Positions 33,247 through 47,500 of a stretch of 64,000 nt of DNA are shown piece after piece. This stretch comes from Apostichopus japonicus (Eukaryota > Echinodermata > Holothuroidea > Aspidochirotida > Stichopodidae): the NCBI RefSeq assembly GCF_037975245.1, contig NC_092575.1, positions 19,859,841-19,923,840 of the forward strand, written 5' to 3'. The first letter of the stretch is position 1; each line of letters opens with the position of its first letter. Below the pieces are notes generated by a model. That model had not been told where the DNA came from and made no database searches. It saw only the letters and a program-made list of their open reading frames with translations. The translations under genes and the position numbers were made by a program.

Positions 33247-35531
33247 AGATGTTGATGCGGCATTTTAACTAAGTACAAGTAGTACAAAATAGAATGACTT
33301 GAAATGTTAGGTCAAAGCATCAGACTTGCATGGTAGGTCGCATTTTAATGTGATAGTATTCAGCAAAATATCATATTTAAATTATGGTCAATAAATTTTT
33401 AAAGGATAACAGTGACACTTCAACAATTGCTAAGCGACGAGATCTGGGCGTACCATGATGGCAAAAGTATTTTTCATGAGGGAAGATCAAAAGCTGGCAC
33501 AAACTTTTCCTGCTTTGACATTCTTCAAAATTCTCTTTTTCAGAGTAAAATTAATATCAAATTTTAAAAGGAGTCTTTTTAGTTTTAAAACTTCATTTAT
33601 ATATTTTATGGAGTTTATTATAAATTATTGTTTCATTAGCATACCATAAGAGAGAGTTGAGAAAAGTATGATAACTTTCTATGAGTTCAATGTGAGGAGG
33701 TTTATATGTGTGTCATGTGGTACTTTTAAGCAGTGAATAAATGAGAACTCAACTGCTACACAAGTTTCAACCTCTTGTGAAACAGTTCGGAGGATTTTGA
33801 ACTTGTATCTTATGTTAAAGAAATACACTTTAGTGCATCCTCAGCACTTGTAGAGCAGTTTGCTTATTTTTGCATGCTGTAGCATTTGCTATGTGTGATA
33901 CCTGGATAAAGTATACCATATGATGGACAGTTGTTTGATTTGGTCCTTCTGTGAAGTTTAATTATTAGTGAACAACAGAATTCAAGCTACTGTGCTCTAA
34001 TGCTATGGATCACTTCAGATTTTAAATTTTGAGTTTAACTTAATTTTCCTGTCTTGAATTTAAGTTAATTACTCAACACACAGTATTGTATTTATGTGAA
34101 AACCTAAAAAGAAAGCATTTTGTCAATAGTGGGTTGCTGAAAGGGGCTGCAGCCTCTTGCAGCCCAGGCTGTTATAAAATACTGAAATTTTATTTCTTTA
34201 GATCTTTTTTTAAAACAAGTGATTGGTCAGTAATTTGGTATGTCACAATGGTAACCCTTGATTATTACAGCAAACTTTTTTGATTTTGGTTAATTTTCAT
34301 TACTGTAGGTTAATACTAAAATGGTCCCATAACATTTTCTTTCATTAGCATCGCTTCAACATTGTTTCCATGAATGACAAAACTGTTGAAGAATTTTGAT
34401 TGGCTATTTGTGGGTGTGTGAATACTACACAAGTATGAAAATATCTCTCAGGCATAAAAAACCTTGTAGAGTCAAATGGTGTCACCAATCAATCGCTACT
34501 TTATAGGGTTAACCGGATGCAGGAGAATCTAGTTTGGTGACCCAGACTGATCAATTGCAATCTGTTATTTTCAGCATTGTTTGACATGTTTTGGTAAGCA
34601 CATTTTCATGACATCTCCAACTTTCTGTCATTATTAATTCATCAGATTGCAAGAAATGGCTCTTAAACACAAGACAAGAACCAAATGTTCCACGGTTCTC
34701 ATCCTTGACATATATGGTTTGTCACACTACATTTGTACAATCAACCGTATTCTTTGTGTGAAAATCATGCATATTAATCAGTGAACATAAAATTCTTCAT
34801 CAGATATCTTTTGAAATAATGTCTCATTAGCTTGATACATGTAGTTGGATAAAACAATAAAAGTATATAGATACTTGCTAGTGAGGTGATCAAATTTGAC
34901 CCTTTGGTATTCTTGCATGTATTTGTTTTAATGGCACAAAATAGACTGATAACTGATTCCAGGTACCTGCCTTTATATGTTGCTGCTTGAGTCATTAGAT
35001 AATCCTTCTTCATTTTGGTGTGCACAAAGTTCATGAATATTAACATGGGCATCGAAACCACTAAACGTTTTCATTTTCTACTTTCTAAAATGAGGTTTCT
35101 ATCTGCAATTTTATCCTGGGGAATTTCTTTTAAAATGATGCAGATCATGTCAAATAGTTTGCAGAGGCAGTGCAATTCATTTCAAAATTTGTGTTTGCTT
35201 TTGTGAATATATTTCAAATCAAGAATTTCAAAAAAGGAGAGTTTTTGTGTATAAACTTATTTGGATGTGAGTCGTTTCTCTTTTTGTTCTTTTCGATTAA
35301 AAGTGCACTTTTCCTGAAAATAACAATCCCAGTGTAGATCCCCTAAGTTACCTAAAATAAGTTTTGTATGTAAATTATGTCAATTCAAATTAATACACGT
35401 TGCCATCAACAACTCTGTGTCCGGCAGTAGTTTCCATGGACACGTTGAAAAGTGACTTCTCTTGTCGAGGGTGAAGGCTGCAAATCTTCAACCAATGATT
35501 CAGAAATAGTCAAGGATTTACATTCATATAC

Positions 35532-35640
35532 CCCATCCCCACCACTTCCAAACCCTCCCCTCCCCCTCCCTTTAACAGTGCAATGTCCCCATCCCCACCA
35601 CTTCCAAACCCTCCCCCTCCCCTTTTAACAGTGCAATGTC
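35532..35640. repeat. Direct tandem duplication, ~54 bp x 2
   Basis: CCCATCCCCACCACTTCCAA..TTAACAGTGCAATGTC occurs twice in immediate succession (35532-35587 and 35588-35640), differing mainly in the length of the C/T run. Confidence 0.8.
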
Positions 35641-36175
35641 TGGCACGACCGGAAGAATCGACAATGTGCATGCAAGTATGTTCTGGAAGAAAGAAACAAA
35701 AGTTGATGATAAAAATAAGCAAAATATAATCAACGTAATTTCAGATGAGTATATTGACCCCCAGAATGTTCTGCATAGATATAGAAAACAATATGTTATA
35801 ACGACAGACAAGATGACAAGAAGATAGAAAGATGACCTCTTAGTTGGTATGAAAGGCTGAATTATGTTCCCAGATCATTGGAAAGGACTGAGAGCTCTCA
35901 TATAACTAAACACAAGTTACTTACAAAATGGCAATGTTTTGTCATTTTAATATAAATTCACAAAGATCAACTTGTGGTTAATATAAATTAACAAATCTGA
36001 TATTATGGAAGTCATGCGCAATGTGTACATAGCACATCGATCTCTAGAGTAAGGCAAAATATGTCGGCAAAATATGTCACCAAAACGGAACTTGTAATGT
36101 TCGATACAGGTGGCAAAAGCCTACTGTGGATTGAGGACCTTCCTTACTGGTTTCAAACCTCTGGACATACAATCA

Positions 36176-36247
36176 GTGTCCATGGCCTAGTTGGTTAAGG
36201 TGTCCGCATATAAAGCAGGGGGCCCAGGTTCAAAGCCCAGTGGAGGC
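36176..36247 (+). tRNA. tRNA-like sequence (pseudo-tRNA or SINE head)
   Basis: 72 bases that can adopt a cloverleaf. Acceptor GTGTCCA/TGGAGGC pairs 6 of 7, D stem GCCT/AGGT is complete with loop AGTTGGTTA, the anticodon stem pairs 4 of 5 with loop ATATAAA, but the T stem has two mismatches around TTCAAAG. A T run (about 36254-36260) follows, as for Pol III termination. The weak T stem suggests a pseudogene. Confidence 0.45.
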
Positions 36248-38513
36248 TGAAAGTTTTTTTCACTATTCTGGATTTTCCAACTTCATTATTCACATATTTA
36301 AATTGGATTAAAGTATTCAGAACTTTACCAAATGACATTATTTCTGTATGTTAGATTTACAAAGAGTGATATTTCAGGTAATGATGGATGCATGACTTTC
36401 ATTCAGGCTAGCTTGTATAGGTACATTTCATTTTAATATTTTTAGACTTCCTTGGACTTTACAAAAATTCTTCCATTTCTATTTCATTAATTACAACATC
36501 AAAAACAACCAAAAAACAAAAAGTATAACAGATCTAAATACTACAAAAATAAAATTCTACAATGTTTCAATATTTTGAAATTCTTTTAAGTAAAATATGA
36601 GAGATGATGATAAGCATGACTAAAGGCAGCAAGTAACAGTTTGAAACAAAGAAAGAAAGAAAAAAAAAAAACCTAATATATTGTAGAACATCAGTCAACG
36701 ATTGTGTAATACTGCAGACAAGAGCATTAACTCAAGTCTCCAGACCACGAAACATGGTCTCTTATTTATGCTTACATATTGGCCCCAAATATGTACCTGG
36801 TAAAGTGATTCTGTTATTCATGGCCTATATTATACTTGCATCACCCTGATGACTTGACCATGGTAACTGACTATCAAATTTTTTGTTTCTTGAATCCTTA
36901 CCATCAGAGTTGTCACAATTACCTTAATTTTTAATATCGAGTCCAGTCAATTTCTTAGTACAGCTGTATTATCTCTACAGGAAAACAGTCGACAAATATG
37001 TTTGAGTCACTCCAATTCTGAAATTAAGTGACTCACAACAAGACTTGCAATTATCACTGTTTCCTCGACAACTGCATATGTCTAACTAGTAACATCTGAA
37101 ACCAGAAACTGCAACTTATAAAATACCTAAATACAAAACCTGACAAATATTCAGCTGTACATATTCAGCTCTACGAAAATTGTGCATAACTACGAATTGT
37201 AGGTGAAAGCAACCTGTGCATAATCCCACAAAGTTTTAACTTCACGCTTTTAGCTTCAAGACTATCAAAAAGAAATACCAAAGAATTTAGGAGAAAGTAT
37301 GAAGATAATAATGAAAGAGGACACATCACCACGGGCTGTTCGCTATCCAATCAGCTAGTTTATAAGGACTTATTGCTTCTACAGAAACAGGAAAAAACTT
37401 GCATTTCCCATGTGTGTTTGAGGAGAACTTCAATTCTGGTTTGTCTACAAATTGCAATATTTGTACAATGATGGTTGATACTAGAATTAGCCAGCGTAGC
37501 CAGGTTTGGTGTTGTCATTTTGGAAGTTTTGGAACATTGGAATTTCCCCCCATATTTCACTCCATAATGGTCATCTAAGAGACCCAATAAAGAAAATGCA
37601 AACCCACAAACTTCCTACACATACACAACGTCAAAAAATTACAACAAATTCATTTTTGGTTTTTTTCACTGCTTATTTAGGCCGCTTGCATCACAGAAAA
37701 ACTGGCAACCCTGAGATTAACTGAAAGACTACTAATTTGCTCAATTGTTTCACTATAATAATATGTTTCACTATAATAATACTATGATAAAAGTTGAGTT
37801 GTGGCAGTTAACATAACACTCACTCAAATGCAGTAGAGTACAAATACTAGTTTTTTTATTTTTATTTTTTGGTAGACATATTTTGGGTAATTTGTTAAGG
37901 AATTGTGGCCAGCTTAGCATATCTAGCAACACAGTCCCTCTAAATTTATGTTTTGCAGCATGCTAGCCTCCGAAAAAGCTTTATCAACAAGCTTTGAGCA
38001 TCTGTAATGCATCTTTCAACAGAATATCAAGGAAATTTCTTTAAAAGAAAAATACCCCAAATGTTATAGTAAACATGAAAATATGTTTGATGAGGGGGGG
38101 GGGGAGGGAATGGATGTGAGGGGTAGGCAAAGGGAAGGGTAGGGACAGTGGAAGAAAGACACACAAATTTCATATCATGCTGATTTCTTCAACTCCTGTC
38201 TAAGCAGAAATCCTGCGCACTATACCTCACACATGATACAGCTATTCATTTTGTGCAGTACCACCACCAACATAAGAAAAATATACAAATACAGGAACAG
38301 GTTTGTGGTATCTGAGAAGCACATCAGAGCTCACCAGTAATCTGGAAGGGCAACATCACCAAGATAGGAAGAGAGTTAGAGGAAAGAACAAGATATTTTT
38401 GACAAAATGTTATGAATAAAAGCTTATAATTTGAATTTAGAGATTTAGTTAATGTGATAAAGATGTGATAAAAATGGTGATAAATGATGGTTACTATGGT
38501 AATAAGATGAGCA

Positions 38514-41500
38514 TCATCCTTTAACCTGCTTATCCAGGCAGGCAGTTACGACAGCCGTCCATCCAGTTTGGTGACTGTGAGAGAAAAGAAATAATAGTTC
38601 AGATGTTAAAGGCATGTTCATCAGTAAACCACGAACTAAGGTCTTGGTGTTTGGAATGTCACAAATCCCAACACAAAGATATGAATGCATGCAGTTACAC
38701 TTTAGGGGCTACTTCATCTTATCTGAAGAAAGGAAGAACAAGTTGTCTCAGTCTGCAGGGGTCCCCCCAACCCCAACTCCCCTGTTGCGGGATTTTTTTT
38801 TCTATTGAGATGGGTGCCAATAAATACATGTTACCACATTTGAAGCAAACAAAAGTGATTTGTCATGTAAAATCTGAGCTGCTGAAATAATTTTTAATTA
38901 CATGTCCTTCATAAAAAATGTTCTATTGATTTTCATGTTTGATTAGGATAAAAAAAAAAGTGTCACACATTGGATATCTTACATAGAGATAGCAGTTATT
39001 ATTTTTTTCATAGCCTAATACACCTACTGTGTTATAGAGACCTTAGCATAAATTGACTATGAAAAGCTATTACAGATCAATGATGAATTATCTACTGTCT
39101 GTATCCTTTATACAGGGATAGAAGAGATAAGAACGAAGTACGAAGTATTAATTACGTGCATCTGTATCAAAGAAGTGGAAGTAACACATATGTGCATGAT
39201 ATAAACTGACCTTGCTCCAAGACCTCGACCATTGTCGCCGTGGAAATATTCATAGAAGAGCACCAGATCTTTGAAATGAGGATCATCTTTGTACAGGTCG
39301 TTGTCCCCATGGCAGGGCCGCCTGCCGTTCTCATCGGGAACAAAGAGCTTCACGATGCGGGATGAGATTTCCTTTGCACAATCCTGTAACCGCAACATGT
39401 TACCAGAGCCGGTAGGACACTCTACTTTAAGAGTTTCCCCGTAGAAGAAGTCATAGCGCTCGAGGGCTTCGATCAGAAGATAGTTGACTATTAAAAAAAA
39501 AAATAGGAGAGAGAGACGTAAGAATTGTATAAACAGAAGTACGAATATTCATGTTACTAATTATCAATACTTACTATTTAGACATCACTGCTTAGTGTCA
39601 CACTAAGCTATCACCTGACATATCACCTGACATATTTGCATTCAAGTGATCTGAATATTCACATAGATGAAAAGCATTAAAGGGTGAATACTATTTACAT
39701 GGAAGAGTAAAAAGAGTGGGGTAGTTGAACATACCTTTCATTTTAACATTTTGTGTTGCATAATAATTACCTCCATAGACACTCGTCCCACATAAATTGC
39801 TTTCCTATTATACATGTCCATGCAGGCCCATTTTCTGTCCTTACAGCTCCTACCAAGCATTCACCATTAACTTAAATGATAATTTAAGTATATTTGAGTT
39901 CGATGATTGCTTTCATCTGTAACTCACCACAAAGCCAAATTGGTCCTCTCCAGTTGCTGTTACCACCAAACAGATAAGTATTGGACTCCCCTGGTACATA
40001 CTTCACTCTGTACTCCTCTTCTTCGACGTTAAAGATAAATGGATTATCTTCATGGTACTGTAATACAATCAAGAAATAAAAAGAGGAAATATGTAAAGAC
40101 CAATGGATGGTTTCTATTGCTGCAGACTCTTTTAGTCCCAGGTATACATATGCTTACTCTGCAGATGTCATACCATTTACCTGACAAACTTCCTCCCTTT
40201 ACTCCCTTTATCTTGTCCCACAGAAACCCAACCTTTCACCCAACAAATAACCATCTATTACTTCCAGGCAGGTGTGGAGGCCTAGTTCTAACCCTTCACT
40301 TCACGAAGTTGAGCGGTTATTACTGTACCTTTGAGATTGAACGGATCCCGTAGGGTGACAAGAACTCGTTCTCATCCAGGACGTACGATAGGACCCGTTT
40401 TAGATTTTTACGAGATGGAATGCCTAGAAGATGACGGCCTCGACTTGTTTCTGGGTTGGTCATGTAGTTGACCTGAAAATAAAAACAACACAAAGACACT
40501 GGTAATTAAATATGCCAGAAGCAGGCATGTATTAATGATCGATGTTAAGTCAGTGATTAGATAAGAATCTTTCAATGAATCTCAAAATTCAGAGTGATCC
40601 ATAAAAGATTCAGAAGTCTGATGTGGTGTAAGTGTAAGTGTGTCGGCCAAATGCAATGGGAGTAATAGTTTCTTGATGGCACCTTGTCAGTGTACCTATA
40701 TTCACTTTGTTTGGATAGAGCAGAATGGACCACAAGTGTGTTGTTGCTATTGAACTAGGCTGTATACATGATAGTAAAAAGTACTCTTCAAGTGACTATA
40801 AATAAACTATTAATCCAATGACCTGTATTAATGCAATAACCTATTTCCCTGTTACACAGATGATGCACTCAACTGGTAATTAGCTTATTAAGTAATTAAT
40901 TAGTTAATTCATGAAAGTGACAACTTTAAATTCAGAGCTTCATATGCAAATTAGGGCAGACCTATGTATAAATTCTGTTATGAGATTATTTGCAGATCTA
41001 AGTTGAGTGCCAATGTTTATTTCATTCCTTTCAATATGCTACAAATACAGTTTCTCTGTAGGTGATTGCATAGAGGGAGAGATTATGTGCACAAATAAGG
41101 AGTGTTAGCTCAGTGGTTAACGCCAGTGCCTTCCAATCATAAGGTCCCCGGTTCGAGTCACTCCAAGACTAATGTATGTCATCCAGGTACAGTTGTTGAC
41201 AATTGACAATTCATAATCATGGATGTTAAATATGAATCTAAGAAACTGACTTCGGTCAGCGTGTGGCTTTGATAAGCTAACGAGGCTTCTTCGCCAGTTC
41301 CTGCTTGCAGGAGGATCTAAAATACATACAATAAATACAAATGGCCAGTTGCTATTACACCAAGCACCACAAATAGAACTGAAGGAATAGAATGCTAACA
41401 TGAGAGCTCAGGTCAGTTCTATACTTCATGAACCAATCGAGACGTTTCTTGAATCCTGGTAGTTTCTCGATGACCTCCTCCTCCAGACTGAGTGAGGCAA

Positions 41501-44500
41501 ACAGAGGTATCAGACCGACCATAGACCGGATACGTAGAGGTACCGTGCAGTGGTCCGTACGCAACACGTCGTAATAGAAACCATCGTTTTCATCCCAAAG
41601 ACCTAAGGAAGGGAACCAAAAACTTATCGATGCTTTCTTTGTTAATCACAAGTAAAAAACTATATGTTTAATTGGTATTACGAGACATTGATTCATGTAA
41701 TGAAGGCACCACACAACGGAAAAGGAGATTGCAGAACCTCATTAGAATCTGACTTAAGAGCGAGATATACAGCGGTTAGAAAAAGAGTCTCTAATAGAAA
41801 AAAAAAATGGTGACTGTAGACATTTTTTGATAAGGTGTAAAGGAAAATTATTTTTATGCATAGGATTACATGGATAGTACAGTTCGGACTTGTCTTTGCT
41901 TTGAATTTATTATTAGTGTAAATGTTTCATATTAAATACCAGAAGATGGTAATTTGATCGAGATTTGCCAAGGGTCTTCGTACAAGCTTATAATCGAAAA
42001 CAAGAATGGCTCAAGAATTGTCAACAAGTCCTGGACAGTCATTGAACTGGATTACTTTAACTCTTTTTCCTAATTCTTTGTAAGAAAGCAAACCAACCCG
42101 TGGAAATAAGTAGTATTTGATTAAACCAGTTAACTATAAAGAGATAATATTGCACTCACCACCACCACCTGCCATGTGGTTCATGGCATCGATAATTGAC
42201 ACAAAATGCTCAAAGAATTTACTGGCCATGTCCTCGTACGTAGGGTCCTGTAGGGCCAGCTCTAGGGCTATATCGAGCATGACCACACAGAAGAATGCTA
42301 CCCAGGCGGTGCCATCAGCCTGAAAGCAGAAACAACATAAAAGTTTAGAGAGATGACGTTTATGTCATGTTCCGCAAAGACCCGTGATCATTTTCATAAG
42401 ACGTTGTGTCAAAACGAAAAGTTTCAGCTGTGGGGGGGGGGGGGTAAACTCCTAGGATAAAAGGAAGCATCAAACAATAGGGACTACCCTTGCAGACCTG
42501 CTGAGTCTATTGTTTGAGACTGCAGAACACAAGAGATTTTGTGTTATGCAGTCTGGCTGCAGCCCCCTCAACATTCCTAATTTTGACAAAGTATTTGAAT
42601 TGAAGTTGTCCTCAATATGAATCATGAGTTAAAAGAAAATGAAATTGATCTGTGATTTTGAAATATCTCTACAATTTTCCATGAGCTCATGTGGAATGCT
42701 AGAATAAGTGAAACAAAAGCTACATCTGCGTGGATATGTGGGTTTCATGGCTTGACTACTTCAAGCTGCCTGTAACCTGCTTGTACTGCTATCAATTAAT
42801 TTGACATTCTCTCTACCTGTTCTAGATGTCCACCAGTGGGTAGAGGTCGTGACCTATCAAACACTCCGATGTTATCCAAACCAAGGAAGCCACCAGAGAA
42901 TATATTCTTCCCATCAGGATCCTTACGATTCACCCACCTTGAAAAGAATTCATTCAAATCATTTTATTCTTCAATAAAAGTTCCAGACCCATTTATTTTT
43001 AACATACCTCAGGATGTAACCATTTTGCACAGGGCAAGCGACCTCAAATTATAAGAATGTTTAATACTGCAAAAATCATAATTATCAACTGCGAAGGAAC
43101 TTTCAAAGACTTATAAATAAGTATGCATTTTCAACGTAAAATAGACGAAGAAAGCATCTCATTTAGTGATGCTAACATCAGACAGGATTTTAAACTACTC
43201 AGCTTAACAGAGACTCAGTGTGTGCAACAATTCTTGGATGTAACACCACTTGCTGGAATTAACTACCCTGGCATTATTAGACTCTGCTTTGTTGTTTTAA
43301 AAATACCAGTATTTCAATTGTAGATGAGTACAACTTTAAAGAGCACATTGAAGGAAAGACTCGTACATTGATGAAAAGTACATTGCACCGTTGGCTTTCT
43401 GTTCAGGACCTTAACTAATTTTAAAGTCATTTACTACACCCCATGACATTAATTACAAAGGGAGACACCTGTCCAACAATGTCACATAGGTTTTAAAAGT
43501 CTTCCGAATGCTAACAAATTAAACAGGCGGTATTTCCTAGAATGTAAGATACAGATAATTCAGTGTAGCAAAGTTCACACCATTAACAACTTTAACATTA
43601 TACCAAACATGGGAATTTCAGTGACCAGAAATTTTAACTTTAAACATATACTTTCTGAAGAGAACAGAGAAAACTGCAAACAAAACAAGAAACTCCAGTC
43701 TTCTCTACCTTTAATTTTATACTCTTTTTTTCTCAGAATGTAATTTGCTCCAATAAATCGTTCCTTTTAAATCTCTTTTCTATACCGAGGATGTTGCCTC
43801 TTTAATAATTCATTGCCTTCAATGTACACTTAAGAAGTCCTTGTCTTTTTTTCCCCTTTTTTTTCATTTCTTTATTCCAGTATAAATTTACAGAGAAATT
43901 TATAAATAGGATAAAAATATAACAATATACACAACATCAAAAATACAGGTTAAGACATATAAAAGTTGATGAGATTAAGATAATAATGAACGATAAAAAG
44001 CGTTACAAAAGTTATCAACGTTATCAAAAAGCTACAACAAAGGGTCTAAGAAGCTGTCCTTACCAGTTTACAAAAAGGGGCTGCTCTGTAAATAAAACCA
44101 GTTCTTAAAGAGTAAAAATTCTAAAACATTATCAAGAAGCTACAATAAAGGATCTAAGGAGCCGTTTTGTACAAAAAGTGCAGCTCTGTAAATAAGTTCT
44201 TAAACAGTATAATTCTAAAACATGGCGTGATATTTGGATTTCTCAAATTATAATTTGTTCTTTTCCTCACCATGTGAAGTTCAACATGAGTTTCTGGAAG
44301 CATCGTCCAAGGAAGACCCTGTCCCTGGATCCTCTCTTTCCGGTCATCTTAAAGACTCGGAATACTGCCCAGGCATGGACTGGAGGGTTCACATCACTAA
44401 AATTGAATTCATAGGCAGGAATCTGAAAATACACACAGATGAACACATATCATAATTTAACTTGATGGACTGGCTTTCAATGATAAAAAAATGATATTTG

Positions 44501-47500
44501 ATCTAATATTCCTAAATCTCCAAAAGGTAAGCAACCCCTAGGGATCATGAAAAGCTGTTTGCAAAGATATAGCAAATTAAAGTGGTGAATGTAATAGGAT
44601 AAGCATTGTGCAAATTGCAAACAGACCGGATAATTTAAAGTACTGGCGGATAAATGCACAAACAGAAAAAAGAATGAGTTGATTTATTAAGCTCAAAGCT
44701 ATTGTGATCTGAGTTGATTAAACTAAAATGAAAGTTAGAAAACTACAAATCTATTTTCCAAAAGGAATTACAGCCCTTTCATGAAGATTGAAATTATTCA
44801 CTTCAGTACATTGTGTCATAAAGATAACCACCAACTTTTATTTTTTTCCTAGCATTAATAAAAACAAATTCTATAGAAATATGAGGACTGCTGCAAGTCC
44901 ATTTTCATTCAAAAATATATTTCCTTTTTGTCCATAAATCTGATATTTTCATTGAAACTTTACCATCAACAGTTTCCAACAAGAAATCTCCTGTTTCCTG
45001 ATAGCCTATCTTAAGACTACAGTACTACTACGATCAGAAACAGTGGCAGGATCGAAATGATCACATAGCACCAAATTTGCTGCTTATAATCTTTAAACAG
45101 AGCAATATAAAACTATGTCAGGGGAATGGGAGAGGGAGAGAGAGGAATAAACTAATATTAAAGTGAGACAAAAGAAATATTGTTAAGAGGTGATTATACA
45201 CTTTACCAAATTAAGATGAATTTTTTTATTAGGTGATTATTTGTTTGTTTCTACACACCTGTCCACTTGGTGACATGTACCACTCTCTCAAGAAGAGAAT
45301 GAGTTGTTCCTTTGCAAAGTCTGGGTCCACCCTGGCAAACGGTATCATGTGAAATGCCAGATCCCAAGAGGCATACTGTGAAATCATGTACATGGAAATA
45401 ATGTCAAAGAATGTTTCTATCACATTAAGAGAATTTAAGTCAACAAATTACGTCAATTAAATATGCTGGGATAATATTTTTTATGATATGATTAAAAATT
45501 AACAAGTTCTGAGTCTTAAACCTTCCTCGACATCTGGGTTAAATGTGACAAGATATGCCTTCCAGATAAAAAGGTTTTGGAAACTTCAAGTAATATTTCA
45601 GCATTCTAAAATTGGACATGATACTAATAAGATTTTAAGCTATATCACATGATCTATGAACGTACCCATGGATATTCCCATTTATCTGGCATAGAAACCA
45701 CATCTCTATTGAACAGGTGCATCCAGTCAGTGTTACGTCCACCCAGACGTGATTCCGGGGGGTTGGGCTGGGTGTCGTCGCCGTGGAGCCAGCTCTTCAT
45801 GACGTAATGGTAGAACTGTTTGCTCCACAGCAAACCTGCATAACTCTGTCTGGCCATAGATCTCTCATCTTTAGAAGCTCTGCTGTCTATTATCTGAAAA
45901 TGTAAAAAATGTAGCACTACATCAGCAGGGAATCATTTGTCAGGCATCGTATCACGAAACACTATGGAAATGTGGAGTGTTAGCTCCTGTTTGCGGACTG
46001 TTTGCGGAGTGTTAGCTCAGTGGTTAACGCTGGTGCCTTTCAATCATAAGGTCCCCGGTTCGAGTCACTCCAAGATTAATGTATGTCGTCCAGTTACAGA
46101 GATGTTGACAATTGACAATATCATAATCATGGATGTTAAATATGGATGTACAAACTGACTTCGGTCAGCTTGCGGCTTTGATAAGCCAATGAGGCTTCTT
46201 CGGGAGTTCCTGCTTGCAGGAGGATCTAAAATACATACATACAAAATACATACAAATGAAAAGTTACAAAGCAGATTGAAGTATACAAAAGTACAATTCA
46301 AATGGCTAATAATTGCTTTTCAAAAGTATTTACACTAAAATCTTCACTGCATTTATATCCCAGCCAGTTGGGACAATTTTCTAACGACTTAACTGGGCGC
46401 TAAGCTTCTCATTTGCATGGGATCTCGCATGACATTACTTACGTTGTACCTGCAGCATGAGACCCTCGAGATAACGTCTGGGAACTCAGGAATTTAGAAA
46501 AGCCCAAAATTTTGAAAACCAAACAGAATCAATACATGGACAAGGTACAATTACACGGTCATCTTGTGGAAAATTAAACGAGAGTGTCTTTATAGTTTGA
46601 TTAATTTTTAATCTACCTATGGAGTTATACTCTGTATCTTTAGAAGAAAAGAATTCTTTCTAGAAATTTCATGACCAAACTCAAACCACTGCTAGTGATA
46701 TTTATATTACATAAAACAGCATGCAGACTTTGAAAATTTGAAATTGAATTTGAAAATGGAATCTGCAATGGTAAAATGTTAATTTTACAATTATGTTACA
46801 ACATTTTACCGTTATTATGATATCAAAACATGGGTGGCACCCAGGGGTGGAATGCCAAGGTCACTTTTAACATATCAGAGTGTCTCACTCACACTGTCAT
46901 AGAATTCATCTGTCTCTTTAATTCTGAGATCAAAAACAGCATCGAAAGCCTCCCCAAAATACTCCTTAGGATCCTCCTCCTCGGTAAAGAACCGAACCCT
47001 GACGGACCTCTCTTCACCAGCTGGTACCTCTAAGATGTAATGTGGAGCTACCTTAGTGCCCCTCTCTCTAGGGTCAACTGCATCCTCTTCTCCTGTTAAA
47101 ACAAGACAAAAATCGGATTCATAATATACCCAAATTTGACTGGTTTTATTGATTGTTATCTTTTTTAAGCAGTCTGTGATGAAGTTAACCTTAACAATAC
47201 CACATACTGTACAATTGAATTCTTCCGAGCGTGTGGCGATTCTTTAGAAATCACAACCGAGGACTTGAAATTCTTTTGTTCTAGTCCTCGGTCAGAACAC
47301 AAAACACACACACTTGTACTAGTGTAAATAGTAAAACCTGGATTATCCAGACAGGACAGGATGAGAGATCATCCAGATAAGAAAGAGATCTGGTTAATCT
47401 CGTTCTTCTACTGGGTGTAGTTTACCATTGCAATGGTCTGTTCTTAATGTAACATATTTTACAATGAGTGGAATAGTGCAAGAAAAAAACTTTTTTTTAC

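Larger units (their letters stand above)
31436..38513. other. Intergenic region between two convergent genes
   Basis: Holds the 3' UTRs of the RNF34-like gene (+) and the GH63-like gene (-), whose ends I cannot place. A G/C-rich patch at 31940-32060 looks like TE debris. Listed separately: a SINE at 32960, a local duplication at 35532 and a tRNA-like sequence at 36176. Otherwise AT-rich with no supportable ORF. Confidence 0.5.

Noticed and set aside
41099-41165. tRNA gene
   Set aside because: The tRNA-like part is the head of a SINE: the T-stem 3' half is not preserved and the same body and tail follow at 46006.
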